A stretch of DNA of 64,000 nucleotides from Flavobacteriaceae bacterium (GTDB taxonomy: Bacteria; Bacteroidota; Bacteroidia; Flavobacteriales; Flavobacteriaceae): assembly GCA_003443635.1 (NCBI GenBank), contig CP031964.1:434001-498000 (forward strand), read 5' to 3'. The translations under genes and the position numbers were made by a program. Below the pieces are notes generated by a model. That model was not told the DNA's origin. It did not search any database and saw nothing but the letters and a program-made list of their open reading frames with translations. Position 1 is the first letter of the stretch, and every line of letters starts with the position of its first letter. This document shows, in pieces, positions 27,986 to 37,020 of the stretch.

Positions 27986-28018
27986 AAAAAACGCTTCTTA
28001 ACAAAGAAGCGTTTTTTG
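27986..28018 (-). terminator. Intrinsic terminator downstream of mscL
   Basis: ACGCTTCTT (27991-27999) and AAGAAGCGT (28004-28012) form a perfect 9-bp stem with a four-base loop, with A-rich and T-rich flanks giving a U-tract on either strand. It lies after the mscL stop and before asd on the minus strand. Confidence 0.85.
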
Positions 28019-28053
28019 TTAAAATATAAGGTTGGTTATATTTTTTATAAAAT

Positions 28054-28455
28054 TTACTTTTTTAATAAATCTCTAATCTCAGTAAGTAAATCATTATCTG
28101 ATGGTCCTGCAGGCGGTGCTGGTGCAGGTTCTTCTTTTTTCTTCATTTTATTAATACCTTTTATGATCATAAACATCACAAATGCAACAATAATAAAATC
28201 AATAAGATTTGTAACAAAATCTCCCCAAAGAACAGCAACTTCTCCAACAATGTTTCCTGCTTCATCAGCAGTACCTTCTGTAAGAATCCATTTTTGATCT
28301 TTAAAATCAGATTTAAAAACTAAACCAATTAAAGGCGAAACGATTCCACCAGTAAATGAAGATACAATTTTGTTAAATGCTGCACCCATAACAAATGCTA
28401 CAGCAATGTCAACAAGATTGCCTTTCATAGCAAACTCTTTAAATTCTTTTAACAT
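28054..28455 (-). CDS. mscL: Large-conductance mechanosensitive channel
   Basis: A 133-residue inner-membrane channel that opens under membrane tension to release solutes during osmotic downshock. The N-terminal 'LKEFKEFAMKGNLVDIAVAF' and first transmembrane helix with 'GAAFNKIVSSF' are diagnostic of MscL. The second helix is 'FVTNLIDFIIVAFVMFMIIK' at about residues 83-102, followed by a charged C-terminal helix after a proline-rich linker. Length is close to E. coli MscL (136). Confidence 0.95.
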   Translation of the reverse strand: MLKEFKEFAMKGNLVDIAVAFVMGAAFNKIVSSFTGGIVSPLIGLVFKSDFKDQKWILTEGTADEAGNIVGEVAVLWGDFVTNLIDFIIVAFVMFMIIKGINKMKKKEEPAPAPPAGPSDNDLLTEIRDLLKK

Positions 28456-28519
28456 GATTAAATATTTTTAGTTAGTGATTATGATAGCAATTTAATTAAA
28501 AAAATGTTAAAATATAGAG

Positions 28520-29626
28520 CTATCGGTAAAATACGCGTTTTACTCGTTGAGAAACATTAGTAAGCAATTCGTAGGATATAGTATTCAAATTTTCTGCTAA
28601 ATTCTCTGCAGTATGTTTTTTATCAAATAAAACAACCTCATCTCCTTCTACACAATCAATACCTGTAATATTTATCATGATCATATCCATACAAACATTT
28701 CCTATAATTGGAGCTTGTTTTCCATTAACAAATACATAACCATTTTCATTTCCAAATTGTCGGCTAATACCATCTGCATGACCAATAGGAATGGTCGCAG
28801 TTTTTTGAAAAGAATCACTTTTATAAGCACGATTATAGCCCACGGTTTCATTTTTCTCAATATGATGAATTTGAGAAATAATAGATTTTAACGATGCTAT
28901 AGGTTTTAAGTTTTTGCTTTCGTTTTCATCGTTTCCATATCCATATAAACCAATACCACTTCTTACCATACTAAAATGAGCTTCAGGATAATTTAAAATG
29001 CCTGAAGTATTACACATATGCAATAAAGGCTGGTCATTTGATATTTTATTGCAGTGATTCACAATATTTTTATAAGTTTCAATTTGTGTTAAAGTAAACT
29101 CTTTTTCGTTTAAATCTTCACTAGCTGCTAAATGCGAGAAGATAGACGTTACTTTTACTGCAAGTGTATCTTTTAATTTATCTAACAAATAATTACAATC
29201 ATTTTCCCAAAACCCTAATCGATTTAGGCCTGTATTAAATTTAATGTGGATAGGGTAATTATTTTGCTTCTCAGTATTGGCAACTTCAAGAAATTCATTT
29301 AAAATTTTTGCATTGTATAAACTAGGCTCAAGAGAGTATTTAATTAATGACTTTAAATTTACGGCTTGAGGATGTAATATTAAAATAGGAGTTATAATTC
29401 CTGCTTCTCTTAATGTAATACCTTCGTTTACATAAGCAACGGCAAAGTAATCGACTTTAAGCTCTTCTAAATATTTTGCAATTTCAATGGCATTACTTCC
29501 ATAACCAAAGGCTTTAACAACTGCCATAAATTTTACATTATGATCGAGTTTTGATTTTAAATACTCAAAATTATGTTTTAGAGCTTTTAAATCTATCTCA
29601 AGAACGGTTTCTTGGGCTTTAGGCAT
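28520..29626 (-). CDS. alr: Alanine racemase
   Basis: A 368-residue PLP enzyme making D-alanine for peptidoglycan. The PLP-lysine block near residues 36-46 reads '[10 protein letters not shown]' (family consensus around KANAYGHG). The TIM-barrel continues with '[11 protein letters not shown]', and the second catalytic Tyr region '[11 protein letters not shown]' and 'GHADGISR' are present near 260-285. The gene overlaps tdk by eight bases, the two forming a co-transcribed pair on the minus strand. Confidence 0.94.
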   Translation of the reverse strand: MPKAQETVLEIDLKALKHNFEYLKSKLDHNVKFMAVVKAFGYGSNAIEIAKYLEELKVDYFAVAYVNEGITLREAGIITPILILHPQAVNLKSLIKYSLEPSLYNAKILNEFLEVANTEKQNNYPIHIKFNTGLNRLGFWENDCNYLLDKLKDTLAVKVTSIFSHLAASEDLNEKEFTLTQIETYKNIVNHCNKISNDQPLLHMCNTSGILNYPEAHFSMVRSGIGLYGYGNDENESKNLKPIASLKSIISQIHHIEKNETVGYNRAYKSDSFQKTATIPIGHADGISRQFGNENGYVFVNGKQAPIIGNVCMDMIMINITGIDCVEGDEVVLFDKKHTAENLAENLNTISYELLTNVSQRVKRVFYR

Positions 29627-30266
29627 TAGAAGTATCTGATTTTGGTGGAATTTCTTTAGGGTCGTTAACTTTCATATTTCGAACTTTATCGCGTACCATA
29701 GCTTTATAAAAAGCGGCTCTACTTAAAGGTTCATATTCTTCAACTTCACCCAAAAGTACTAAATTATCATTTTTAGATTTTCTGTAACTATACTGTGCAA
29801 GATTACCTGTACGAGTGCAAATTGCGTGTACTTTTGTTACATATTCTGCAGTTGCCATTAAATTTGGCATAGGGCCAAAAGGGTTACCTTTAAAATCCAT
29901 ATCTAGTCCAGCAACAATAACACGGATACCCTTATTTGCTAAATCGTTACAAACACGTACGATCTCATCATCAAAAAATTGTGCTTCATCAATACCAACC
30001 ACATCGCAATTGTCGGCTAAAATAGGGATATTAGCTGCTGCTGGAACAGGAGTTGAACGAATTTCGTTTTCATCGTGTGAAATAACTTTTTCACTATCAT
30101 AACGTACATCAACAGTAGGTTTAAAAATCTCTACTTTTTGTCTGGCAAACTGTGCACGCTTAAGTCTGCGAATCAATTCTTCTGTCTTTCCAGAAAACAT
30201 CGAACCACAAATAACTTCGATCCAACCAAATTGTTCTTTATGATTTACTGTTTTTTCAAGAAACAT
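29619..30266 (-). CDS. tdk: Thymidine kinase (type II)
   Basis: A 215-residue enzyme that phosphorylates thymidine in nucleotide salvage. Walker A is '[11 protein letters not shown]' at about residues 21-31, the Mg-binding DEAQFF block lies near 93-98, and the lasso region runs around 135-180. The C-terminal zinc site is degraded: only the first Cys of the usual two CxxC pairs remains ('AICTRTG', then 'PLSRAAFY' in place of the second pair). ATP and catalytic motifs are intact, so activity is expected. Confidence 0.93.
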   Translation of the reverse strand: MFLEKTVNHKEQFGWIEVICGSMFSGKTEELIRRLKRAQFARQKVEIFKPTVDVRYDSEKVISHDENEIRSTPVPAAANIPILADNCDVVGIDEAQFFDDEIVRVCNDLANKGIRVIVAGLDMDFKGNPFGPMPNLMATAEYVTKVHAICTRTGNLAQYSYRKSKNDNLVLLGEVEEYEPLSRAAFYKAMVRDKVRNMKVNDPKEIPPKSDTSNA

Positions 30267-30464
30267 TTTGTAATTTTAACACTAAAATATAGGTATTTTT
30301 CGTTTGTATAAAGGTGACGTAAATTTATTAAAAATCAAAAACCTAAAACGACTAATATAAAAATTTTAAACTAAGAGATAAGTTGTAATAAGTAAGAGGT
30401 TTTTTAAATAAACTTTTTAATAAAAAATTACATTTTACAGATAGAAGATAATAAAACTGAAAAG

Positions 30465-31196
30465 ATGAAAAAGAAACTAGAATCAGAGTTAATAAGTATA
30501 GCCCATAGGATTCTTAAGCTAAAAGGAAAGGAAGATGTTATTAAAATGTATGCTGAAGTAACTGCATTGCATGAAAAACTATCTGTTTTAAAGTTCGCAC
30601 ATGAAAATTTTGAAGATGATATTCCAACTATTGGAAATGACTCTTCATTTTTTGGAATGTTGGATCAGGCTTTTAATAATAAAGTTAGCGATAATATTGA
30701 AATTGAAGACAAAATATATGTAAACCTTGACGATGTTGAAGATGATGATATCATGGAGCCTGTAATGGAGAAGATCAAAGATATGGTAGCACAAATGCCT
30801 CAAGAAACACAACAAGTAGATCGATTAATAGAATCGATGTCTCCTCAGGTAGAGTTTCATAAAAATGATTTTGAAGAAATTACAGCAGACTTTAAAGACA
30901 TTCCAGTTTTTGAACCTGTATCTAAAAATAATGATTCTAAAAAATCATTAAATGATAAACTTAAAGGAAAAAGCTTAGCGATTGGATTAAATGATAAACT
31001 GGCTTTTATTAAACATCTTTTTGATGGCAATGCTGAAGATTATGATCGTGTTGTATCTCAAATAAACACATCGAGCACATTTACAGAAGCTTCAAATTTA
31101 ATTCAAGAAATTGTAAAACCAGATTATAATCATTGGGAAGGAAAAGAAGAGTACGAAGATCGATTTATGGAAATTGTAGAAAGTAAATTTGATTAA
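30465..31196 (+). CDS. Conserved hypothetical protein of Flavobacteriia
   Basis: A 243-residue acidic, soluble protein without signal peptide or membrane helix. The N-terminal 50 residues are helical ('LESELISIAHRILKLKGK'), the middle is acidic and probably disordered (residues about 60-160), and the C-terminal 80 residues form the best-defined part ('LNDKLAFIKHLFDGN', 'NHWEGKEEYEDRFMEIVES'). I recognise it as a protein conserved in this lineage but know no function. It is divergent from tdk and 15 bases upstream of rsmI, so probably co-transcribed with it. Confidence 0.75.
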   Translation: MKKKLESELISIAHRILKLKGKEDVIKMYAEVTALHEKLSVLKFAHENFEDDIPTIGNDSSFFGMLDQAFNNKVSDNIEIEDKIYVNLDDVEDDDIMEPVMEKIKDMVAQMPQETQQVDRLIESMSPQVEFHKNDFEEITADFKDIPVFEPVSKNNDSKKSLNDKLKGKSLAIGLNDKLAFIKHLFDGNAEDYDRVVSQINTSSTFTEASNLIQEIVKPDYNHWEGKEEYEDRFMEIVESKFD

Positions 31197-31211
31197 ATGT
31201 TCTGCCAGTAA

Positions 31212-31886
31212 ATGAGCAAACTTTATATTGTACCCACACCTATAGGGAACTTAAAAGATATTACATTTCGAGCTATTGAAGTGTTAAAATCTGTAGATTT
31301 AATCTTGGCAGAAGATACTCGTACATCTGGAAAACTTTTAAAAAACTTCGAGATTAATACCCCTTCACAGTCACATCATATGCATAACGAGCATAAAACA
31401 GTAGAAGTTTTGGTTCAAAAATTAAAAAGCGGGATTTCGATAGCACTTATAAGTGATGCTGGGACACCTGCAATTTCTGATCCTGGGTTTTTGCTTACAC
31501 GTGCTTGTATAGAAAATGATATAGAAGTAGATTGCCTTCCTGGAGCTACAGCGTTTGTTCCAGCTTTAGTAAATTCAGGATTACCAAATGACAAATTTGT
31601 ATTTGAAGGGTTTTTACCTGTTAAAAAAGGGAGACAAACACGATTAAAGTTTTTAGCAGAAGAATTGCGGACTATTATTTTTTACGAATCCCCACATAAG
31701 TTAATAAAAACACTAACACATTTTTGCGAATATTTTGGAGAAAATCGACAAGTGTCTGTGTCTCGCGAACTTACAAAATTATATGAAGAAACTGTTAGAG
31801 GCACAGCAAAAGAAGTATTAGAGCATTATACCAATAAACCTCCAAAAGGAGAAATAGTAGTTGTAGTTGCCGGAAAAAATAAATAA
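31212..31886 (+). CDS. rsmI: 16S rRNA (cytidine-1402 2'-O) methyltransferase
   Basis: A 224-residue tetrapyrrole-methylase-fold enzyme that methylates the ribose of C1402 in 16S rRNA. The family start 'LYIVPTPIGNLKDITFRA' is at residues 3-20, with 'AEDTRTSGKLL' at about 34-44 and the SAM-binding 'LISDAGTPAISDPG' near 80-93. The C-terminal extension of some homologues is absent. It belongs to a run of small genes (30465-32802) on the plus strand. Confidence 0.94.
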   Translation: MSKLYIVPTPIGNLKDITFRAIEVLKSVDLILAEDTRTSGKLLKNFEINTPSQSHHMHNEHKTVEVLVQKLKSGISIALISDAGTPAISDPGFLLTRACIENDIEVDCLPGATAFVPALVNSGLPNDKFVFEGFLPVKKGRQTRLKFLAEELRTIIFYESPHKLIKTLTHFCEYFGENRQVSVSRELTKLYEETVRGTAKEVLEHYTNKPPKGEIVVVVAGKNK

Positions 31887-31887
31887 A

Positions 31888-32232
31888 ATGACAATAGAAG
31901 ATTTTAAAACCAAATTAAAAAATACACCAGAAACAATACAGTTTTCTGATACAATGAATGTTGTTGAAACAAATTATAATTTTACACCAACAGCATTCAA
32001 AAATGGAGAATTATATAATAATAGTGATCAAAATCTAGGGTCTTGTAAATTATTAACTTTCGCAAAAATACAAGAGTTTACAAAAGAGGAAACTTTAGCA
32101 TGTTTTGGGCAATTTTATTTTGATGAAGTAATTAATGACCCTAATGGCGAAGGGCATCAAAATATAAGAAACTTTATGAAAACTGGATTTGAAGGCTTAT
32201 TATTTGAAGGAAATGCTTTAAAAAGAAGATAA
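31888..32232 (+). CDS. HopJ-type III effector family protein
   Basis: A 114-residue protein with the HopJ-family pattern: 'PETIQFSDTMNVVETNYNFTP' near residues 12-32 and 'GSCKLLTFA' and 'ETLACFGQFY' later. Despite the family name, homologues occur widely in free-living bacteria without type III secretion, and no secretion genes are present here. ATG at 31888 follows the rsmI stop directly and was preferred to a longer frame entering rsmI. The stop abuts the UDG start. Function unknown. Confidence 0.8.
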   Translation: MTIEDFKTKLKNTPETIQFSDTMNVVETNYNFTPTAFKNGELYNNSDQNLGSCKLLTFAKIQEFTKEETLACFGQFYFDEVINDPNGEGHQNIRNFMKTGFEGLLFEGNALKRR

Positions 32233-32802
32233 ATGGAAGATTTGCTCAATAAAATAAAGCATTGCGATATTTGTAAAGACCATTTACCTCTTGGCCCACG
32301 GCCTGTAGCAGAAGCGCATCCAGACTCTAAAATTATTATTATTGGGCAAGCACCAGGAACAAAAGTGCATGCTTCTGGAATTCCTTGGGATGACCCTAGT
32401 GGGCGACAATTAAGAAAATGGTTGGGCGTTACTGATGAAGAATTTTATGATGCAACAAAATTTGCTATTGTACCTATGGGGTTTTGTTACCCAGGAAAGG
32501 GAAAAACAGGAGATTTACCTCCACGACCTGAATGTGCTCCACAATGGCACCAACAATTATTGGATAAAATGCCTAATGTTGAATTGGTACTTTTAATAGG
32601 AATGTATGCACAAAATTACTATTTAAAAAAAGACGCTAAGCGCACATTAACAGAAACTGTTGCTAATTATAAAGAGTATTTACCTAGATATTTACCTTTA
32701 CCACACCCATCGCCTAGAAATCGTTTTTGGTTAACGAAAAACCCATGGTTTGATGTTGAGGTATTACCTGAGTTACAGAAGAGAGTAAAAGAATTGATAT
32801 AA
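32233..32802 (+). CDS. Uracil-DNA glycosylase superfamily protein
   Basis: A 189-residue protein of the UDG-like superfamily. 'IIIGQAPGTKVHASGIPWDD' at about residues 34-53 contains the GQAPG water-activating motif, and 'LPHPSPRNRFW' near 156-166 is the second conserved loop. No N-terminal Fe-S cysteine set typical of family 4 (Cys-x2-Cys plus two) is complete, although 'CDICKDH' is present at residues 11-17. It might excise uracil from DNA or belong to the less characterised branch of the superfamily. It ends the plus-strand run before a terminator. Confidence 0.85.
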   Translation: MEDLLNKIKHCDICKDHLPLGPRPVAEAHPDSKIIIIGQAPGTKVHASGIPWDDPSGRQLRKWLGVTDEEFYDATKFAIVPMGFCYPGKGKTGDLPPRPECAPQWHQQLLDKMPNVELVLLIGMYAQNYYLKKDAKRTLTETVANYKEYLPRYLPLPHPSPRNRFWLTKNPWFDVEVLPELQKRVKELI

Positions 32803-32832
32803 AAAACCTCATCAGAAATGATGAGGTTTTAA
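32801..32832. terminator. Bidirectional intrinsic terminator
   Basis: AAAACCTCATCA (32803-32814) pairs perfectly over 12 bp with TGATGAGGTTTT (32819-32830) around a GAAA loop. It separates the plus-strand UDG gene from the convergent AhpD-like gene. Confidence 0.85.
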
Positions 32833-32861
32833 TCTATGTTTAAAAAGAAATTCTCTAAAAC

Positions 32862-33464
32862 TTAATATTGAGACCCATCGTGTTTACCAACCTCAAAACC
32901 GTGTTTTCCAAGAAATTGGTTTCCGCTTTCTACCGCGCCTTCTTCAATAGAAGTACCCATACTATCATTCCAACGATTTAAATATCCAAATAAAGAAATT
33001 ACTCCAAGCATTTCTACAATCTCACCTTCATCCCAATATTTATATAAACGTTCTTTAATTTCTGCGTCAACAGCATTTGGCACCATAGATGCTTGTAAAG
33101 AGAAATCTAAAGCAGCACGTTCAGCTTCAGAAAATGCAGGATGTGTACGATATTCCCAAATATTATCTAATTGTTCTTGTTCTGCACCATAACGCTCGGC
33201 AGCACGAATAGCGTGTGCTTGGCAGTAACGACACCCTGTTGAGTTACTACTTACCCAAGCAATCATTCGTTTTAAAGCCGAAGTAACACGACCTTCATTA
33301 GCCATTACAGCTTTATTTAAATTAATAAATGCTTTACTAATGGCTGGACGACGTTGCATTGTCAATACAGAATTTGGACAAAACCCAAGTGTTTCGTTAA
33401 AGAATTCTGCCAATTCTTTGGTTTCTAAATCGTGATCTGCAGATAGTGGAGTTACTAATGCCAT
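32862..33464 (-). CDS. Carboxymuconolactone decarboxylase/AhpD-like peroxidase-related protein
   Basis: A 200-residue all-helical protein. The AhpD redox motif appears as 'GCRYCQAHAIRAAERYG' near residues 76-92 (CxxC followed by His), which in AhpD reduces peroxiredoxin partners. No signal peptide. It is divergent from an OsmC-type peroxidase gene, which fits an oxidative-stress pair. Specific substrate not deducible. Confidence 0.87.
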   Translation of the reverse strand: MALVTPLSADHDLETKELAEFFNETLGFCPNSVLTMQRRPAISKAFINLNKAVMANEGRVTSALKRMIAWVSSNSTGCRYCQAHAIRAAERYGAEQEQLDNIWEYRTHPAFSEAERAALDFSLQASMVPNAVDAEIKERLYKYWDEGEIVEMLGVISLFGYLNRWNDSMGTSIEEGAVESGNQFLGKHGFEVGKHDGSQY

Positions 33465-33492
33465 TTTAATTTATTTTTAAGTTTATAAATAG

Positions 33493-33500
33493 TATTTTTG
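33493..33500 (+). promoter_or_regulatory. Putative -7 promoter element for the osmC-like gene
   Basis: TATTTTTG matches the Bacteroidetes -7 consensus TAnnTTTG, 52 bases before the ATG. No -33 TTTG is found at the expected spacing, so the call rests on the half-site. Confidence 0.35.
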
Positions 33501-33552
33501 ATGCCAACAAGATAACATTTCAATTAAAATATTCAACAAAAAAACTTTAATT

Positions 33553-33981
33553 ATGGCAGATAAAGTCACTGTAGAATGGAAGGGTAATATGCTATTCGAA
33601 TCTGATAACCCAAGAGAAGGAGAGCATAAAGTAATGATGGATGCTTCACCAGATAATGGAGGACATAATGAAGGCTTAGGCCCTAAAGCGATGATGTTAT
33701 CATCTTTAGCAGGTTGCTCAGGATTAGATGTGGTATCTGTTCTAAAAAAGATGAAGGTAGATCTTGATGATTTTAAAATGGAAGTTCAGGGCACATTAAC
33801 AGACGAACACCCTCGTTTTTATCATTCAGTAACTGTAGATTATCATTTTTATGGCACAGATTTAAATCAATCTAAAATTAACAAAGCAGTTGATTTGTCG
33901 GTCGAAAAGTATTGTGGCGTGATGGAAATGTTTCGTCAGTTTGCAAAAGTAGAAACCGCAATTCACCTTCATAATAAATAA
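33553..33981 (+). CDS. OsmC-family peroxidase-like protein
   Basis: A 142-residue protein of the OsmC/Ohr superfamily, thiol-dependent hydroperoxide reductases acting as dimers. The two catalytic cysteines are visible in 'SLAGCSGLDVVSVLKKM' (about residue 55) and 'VEKYCGVMEMF' (about residue 122). The N-terminal strand 'VTVEWKGNMLF' is typical. It stands alone between the AhpD-like gene and recJ. Confidence 0.9.
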   Translation: MADKVTVEWKGNMLFESDNPREGEHKVMMDASPDNGGHNEGLGPKAMMLSSLAGCSGLDVVSVLKKMKVDLDDFKMEVQGTLTDEHPRFYHSVTVDYHFYGTDLNQSKINKAVDLSVEKYCGVMEMFRQFAKVETAIHLHNK

Positions 33982-34061
33982 ATTATTACACCATAATAAC
34001 ACCCTTTGGTTTTTGTAATTTAAGGGTTTTAATTTAGAATTTATTTCTAAAAATACCACCT

Positions 34062-35750
34062 ATGCGATGGACGCTAAAACCTAAACCAGCACTCGAAAAA
34101 ATTGAAGTGCTACAAAAAGCACTTCAAGTTGATGCTATTACAGCATCACTCCTTATTCAGCGTGGTATTGAAACTTACGATCAGGCAAAACAATTTTTCA
34201 GACCTTCATTAGCAGATTTACACGATCCGTTTTTAATGAAGGATATGGAAAATGCTGTTACTCGAATTGAGCAAGCATTATCCGTTGGAGAACAAATAAT
34301 GGTGTATGGTGATTATGATGTAGATGGTACTACTTCAGTAGCTTTAATGTCATCTTATTTAAAAACAAAACAAGATAAAATCACAACGTATATCCCTGAT
34401 CGTTATGATGAAGGGTATGGCATATCTTATAAAGGGATAGATTTTGCCCATGATAATGAGTTTACACTAATTATTGCTTTAGATTGTGGAGTAAAAGCTA
34501 TAGATAAAGTAGCCTATGCAAAAGAAAAAGGCATTGATTTTATTATTTGTGACCACCACAGACCTGGAGATAAACTTCCTAATGCAATAGCTATTTTAGA
34601 TCCTAAACGAGACGACTGTGAATACCCGTATAAAGAGTTATGTGGTTGTGGTGTAGGTTTTAAATTAATTCAGGCACTAGCTTCCAGAGAAGGAAAAACG
34701 GTTAATGATTTAACTAAATATCTGGATTTAGTAGCAACTGCTATAGGTGCAGATATTGTTCCTATTACTGGAGAAAATCGCATTTTAGCGTATTACGGAC
34801 TTCAAGTTATTAATACTACTCCAAGAGCAGGAATACAAGTTATTTTAGAACAGGTTAAAAAAAAGAACTTCACAATTACAGATGTCGTATTTATTGTTGC
34901 GCCACGTATTAATGCAGCAGGGAGAATGAAGCATGGTAACTATGCTGTAACCTTACTTACTGAAACAGATTATAATTTAGCTGCAGAATATGCTATAGAA
35001 ATCAATGATTTTAATACCGAAAGACGTGAAGCCGATAAACGTATTACAGAAGAAGCTCTTAAGCAAATAGAAAATAATAACGAACAAGAAGGGTTTACTA
35101 CAGTAGTTTATGACGAAACCTGGCATAAAGGTGTTGTGGGTATTGTGGCATCAAGGCTTACCGAAACGTATTATAGACCAACCTTAGTATTTACTAAAAG
35201 TGGAGATAAGCTAGCAGCTTCTGCACGTTCGGTAAAAGGCTTCGATGTATATAATGCTTTAGAAGCATGTAAAGAGCATATCGAACAATTTGGAGGCCAT
35301 AAATATGCTGCTGGGTTAACACTTAAAGAAGAACAGTACAAAAGTTTTAAAACTAAGTTTGAACAAGTGGTTTCTCAAATGATAGATAAAGCTTTATTAA
35401 CTCCAGAAATTACTGTTGATACTGAGATTAATTTAGAAGATATTACACCAAAGTTTTACAGAATATTAAAACAACTAGCTCCTTTCGGCCCTCAGAATAT
35501 GACTCCAGTATTTATGTCACAGCAGCTTAAAGATACGGGTTATGGAAAATGTGTAGGTGAAGACGATAAACATATTCGAGCAACAATGACGCAACATGGA
35601 AATTCAAAAATTACAGGTATAGGTTTTAATTTAGGGAACAAGTTTAACCTTATTCAAAATCAAAAACCATTTAAAGCAGTTTATTCTATAGATGAAAATT
35701 ATTGGAATGGAAAAGTAAGCTTACAATTAAAATTGAGAGATATTAAATAA
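34062..35750 (+). CDS. recJ: Single-stranded-DNA-specific exonuclease RecJ
   Basis: A 562-residue 5'-3' exonuclease used in recombination and mismatch repair. The DHH-family metal motifs are present: 'MVYGDYDVDGTTSVA' (about residues 76-90), 'LDCGVKA', the DHH motif itself in 'IICDHHRPGD' (about 162-171), and the DHHA1 domain with 'GGHKYAAGLTL' near 412. The OB-fold follows to the C-terminus. The MFS gene starts two bases after its stop. Confidence 0.95.
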   Translation: MRWTLKPKPALEKIEVLQKALQVDAITASLLIQRGIETYDQAKQFFRPSLADLHDPFLMKDMENAVTRIEQALSVGEQIMVYGDYDVDGTTSVALMSSYLKTKQDKITTYIPDRYDEGYGISYKGIDFAHDNEFTLIIALDCGVKAIDKVAYAKEKGIDFIICDHHRPGDKLPNAIAILDPKRDDCEYPYKELCGCGVGFKLIQALASREGKTVNDLTKYLDLVATAIGADIVPITGENRILAYYGLQVINTTPRAGIQVILEQVKKKNFTITDVVFIVAPRINAAGRMKHGNYAVTLLTETDYNLAAEYAIEINDFNTERREADKRITEEALKQIENNNEQEGFTTVVYDETWHKGVVGIVASRLTETYYRPTLVFTKSGDKLAASARSVKGFDVYNALEACKEHIEQFGGHKYAAGLTLKEEQYKSFKTKFEQVVSQMIDKALLTPEITVDTEINLEDITPKFYRILKQLAPFGPQNMTPVFMSQQLKDTGYGKCVGEDDKHIRATMTQHGNSKITGIGFNLGNKFNLIQNQKPFKAVYSIDENYWNGKVSLQLKLRDIK

Positions 35751-35752
35751 TT

Positions 35753-37018
35753 ATGGCTAAAAATGATCCTTACGCAGCTTTGCGAATTAGAGAATTCAAT
35801 ATATTTTTATTAGTACGCTTTGCTTTGGTATTTGGATGGTCTATGCAATTTGTAGTTATCGAATGGCAAGTTTATGCTTTGACCAAAGATCCATTATCTT
35901 TGGGAATTATTGGGTTATGTGAATTTTTACCTGCTTTTTTTCTCGCACCTTTTGCAGGACATATTGTTGATAAAAAAGAAAAACGAAACTTGTTTACACT
36001 TTGCATTGCACTCTTCTCTTTAATAAGCTTTGGGTTATTCTGGTTAACTTCAGAAACGATTGAATCCTCTTGGAGCACAAATGCTATTTTATATGGAATA
36101 TATGGATTGGTATTTTTTGGAGGTGTTTTGAGAGCATTTTTTGGTCCAACGATTTTTTCGCTTATTGCACTTCTTGTTCCTAAAAAAGTATATCCTAATG
36201 CAGCTACATGGAGTAGTAGTACGTGGAAAGGAGCCAATGTTTTTGGAGCCTTGTGTGGTGGATTTTTTATTGCATGGATAGATGTACATTATACACTTGG
36301 TATAATATTTTTATTAGTGATGGTCGCATTGCTATTGGTTTTTCAAATAAATAAGAAGCCCGTTTTAAATAAAGAAACTAACGAATCGGTGAAGGAAAGC
36401 TTAAAAGCAGGAATTAAGTTTGTATTTAATGATAAAGTTATTTTGGGAGCACTTACTTTAGATATGATTGCAGTTTTATTTGGTGGTGCAGTTGCAATTT
36501 TTGCAGTATTTGCAAAAGATATTTTAGATGCTGGACCAAAAGGATTTGGGATATTAAATGCTGCACTTTCTTCTGGAAGTATTATTACCATGTTAGCGAC
36601 AACCTATATACCTATTACTAAAAATACAGGAAGAAAATTACTCGTTTCAGTTTTTGGATTCGGTATCTGTATGATAATCTTTGGCGCTTCAAAGCTTTTA
36701 TGGCTGAGTGTTTTGGCATTATTCTTTTCTGGAGTTTTTGATGGGGTTTCTATGGTTATTCGCCAAACTATTCTTCAACTTAAAACGCCAGATACTATGC
36801 GAGGGCGAGTTGGAGCAGTAAACTCTATGTTTGTAGGATCTTCTAATGAGCTTGGTGCTCTAGAAAGCGGTATAGCTGCTAAGATTTTTGGTGCACCATT
36901 AGCAGTTATTCTTGGTGGTACAGTAACACTTATTATTGTTGCTGTAATAAATTTTAAAAATAATTCGTTACGAGAATTAGATTTAAGAAAAGATATTGAG
37001 GAACATGAAAAAGAATAA
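35753..37018 (+). CDS. MFS transporter (EntS-like)
   Basis: A 421-residue inner-membrane protein with 10-12 hydrophobic helices. The loop between helices 2 and 3 has 'APFAGHIVDKKEKRNLF', a version of the MFS signature, and the second half contains 'RQTILQLKTPDTMRGRV', a pattern common in the EntS/MFS_3 exporter group. Adjacent genes give no clue to the substrate. It may be co-transcribed with recJ (two-base gap). Confidence 0.87.
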   Translation: MAKNDPYAALRIREFNIFLLVRFALVFGWSMQFVVIEWQVYALTKDPLSLGIIGLCEFLPAFFLAPFAGHIVDKKEKRNLFTLCIALFSLISFGLFWLTSETIESSWSTNAILYGIYGLVFFGGVLRAFFGPTIFSLIALLVPKKVYPNAATWSSSTWKGANVFGALCGGFFIAWIDVHYTLGIIFLLVMVALLLVFQINKKPVLNKETNESVKESLKAGIKFVFNDKVILGALTLDMIAVLFGGAVAIFAVFAKDILDAGPKGFGILNAALSSGSIITMLATTYIPITKNTGRKLLVSVFGFGICMIIFGASKLLWLSVLALFFSGVFDGVSMVIRQTILQLKTPDTMRGRVGAVNSMFVGSSNELGALESGIAAKIFGAPLAVILGGTVTLIIVAVINFKNNSLRELDLRKDIEEHEKE

Positions 37019-37020
37019 TT

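Noticed and set aside
31888..32232. Type III secretion effector (HopJ name)
   Set aside because: The family is widespread in free-living bacteria and no secretion genes are nearby; the name is historical.
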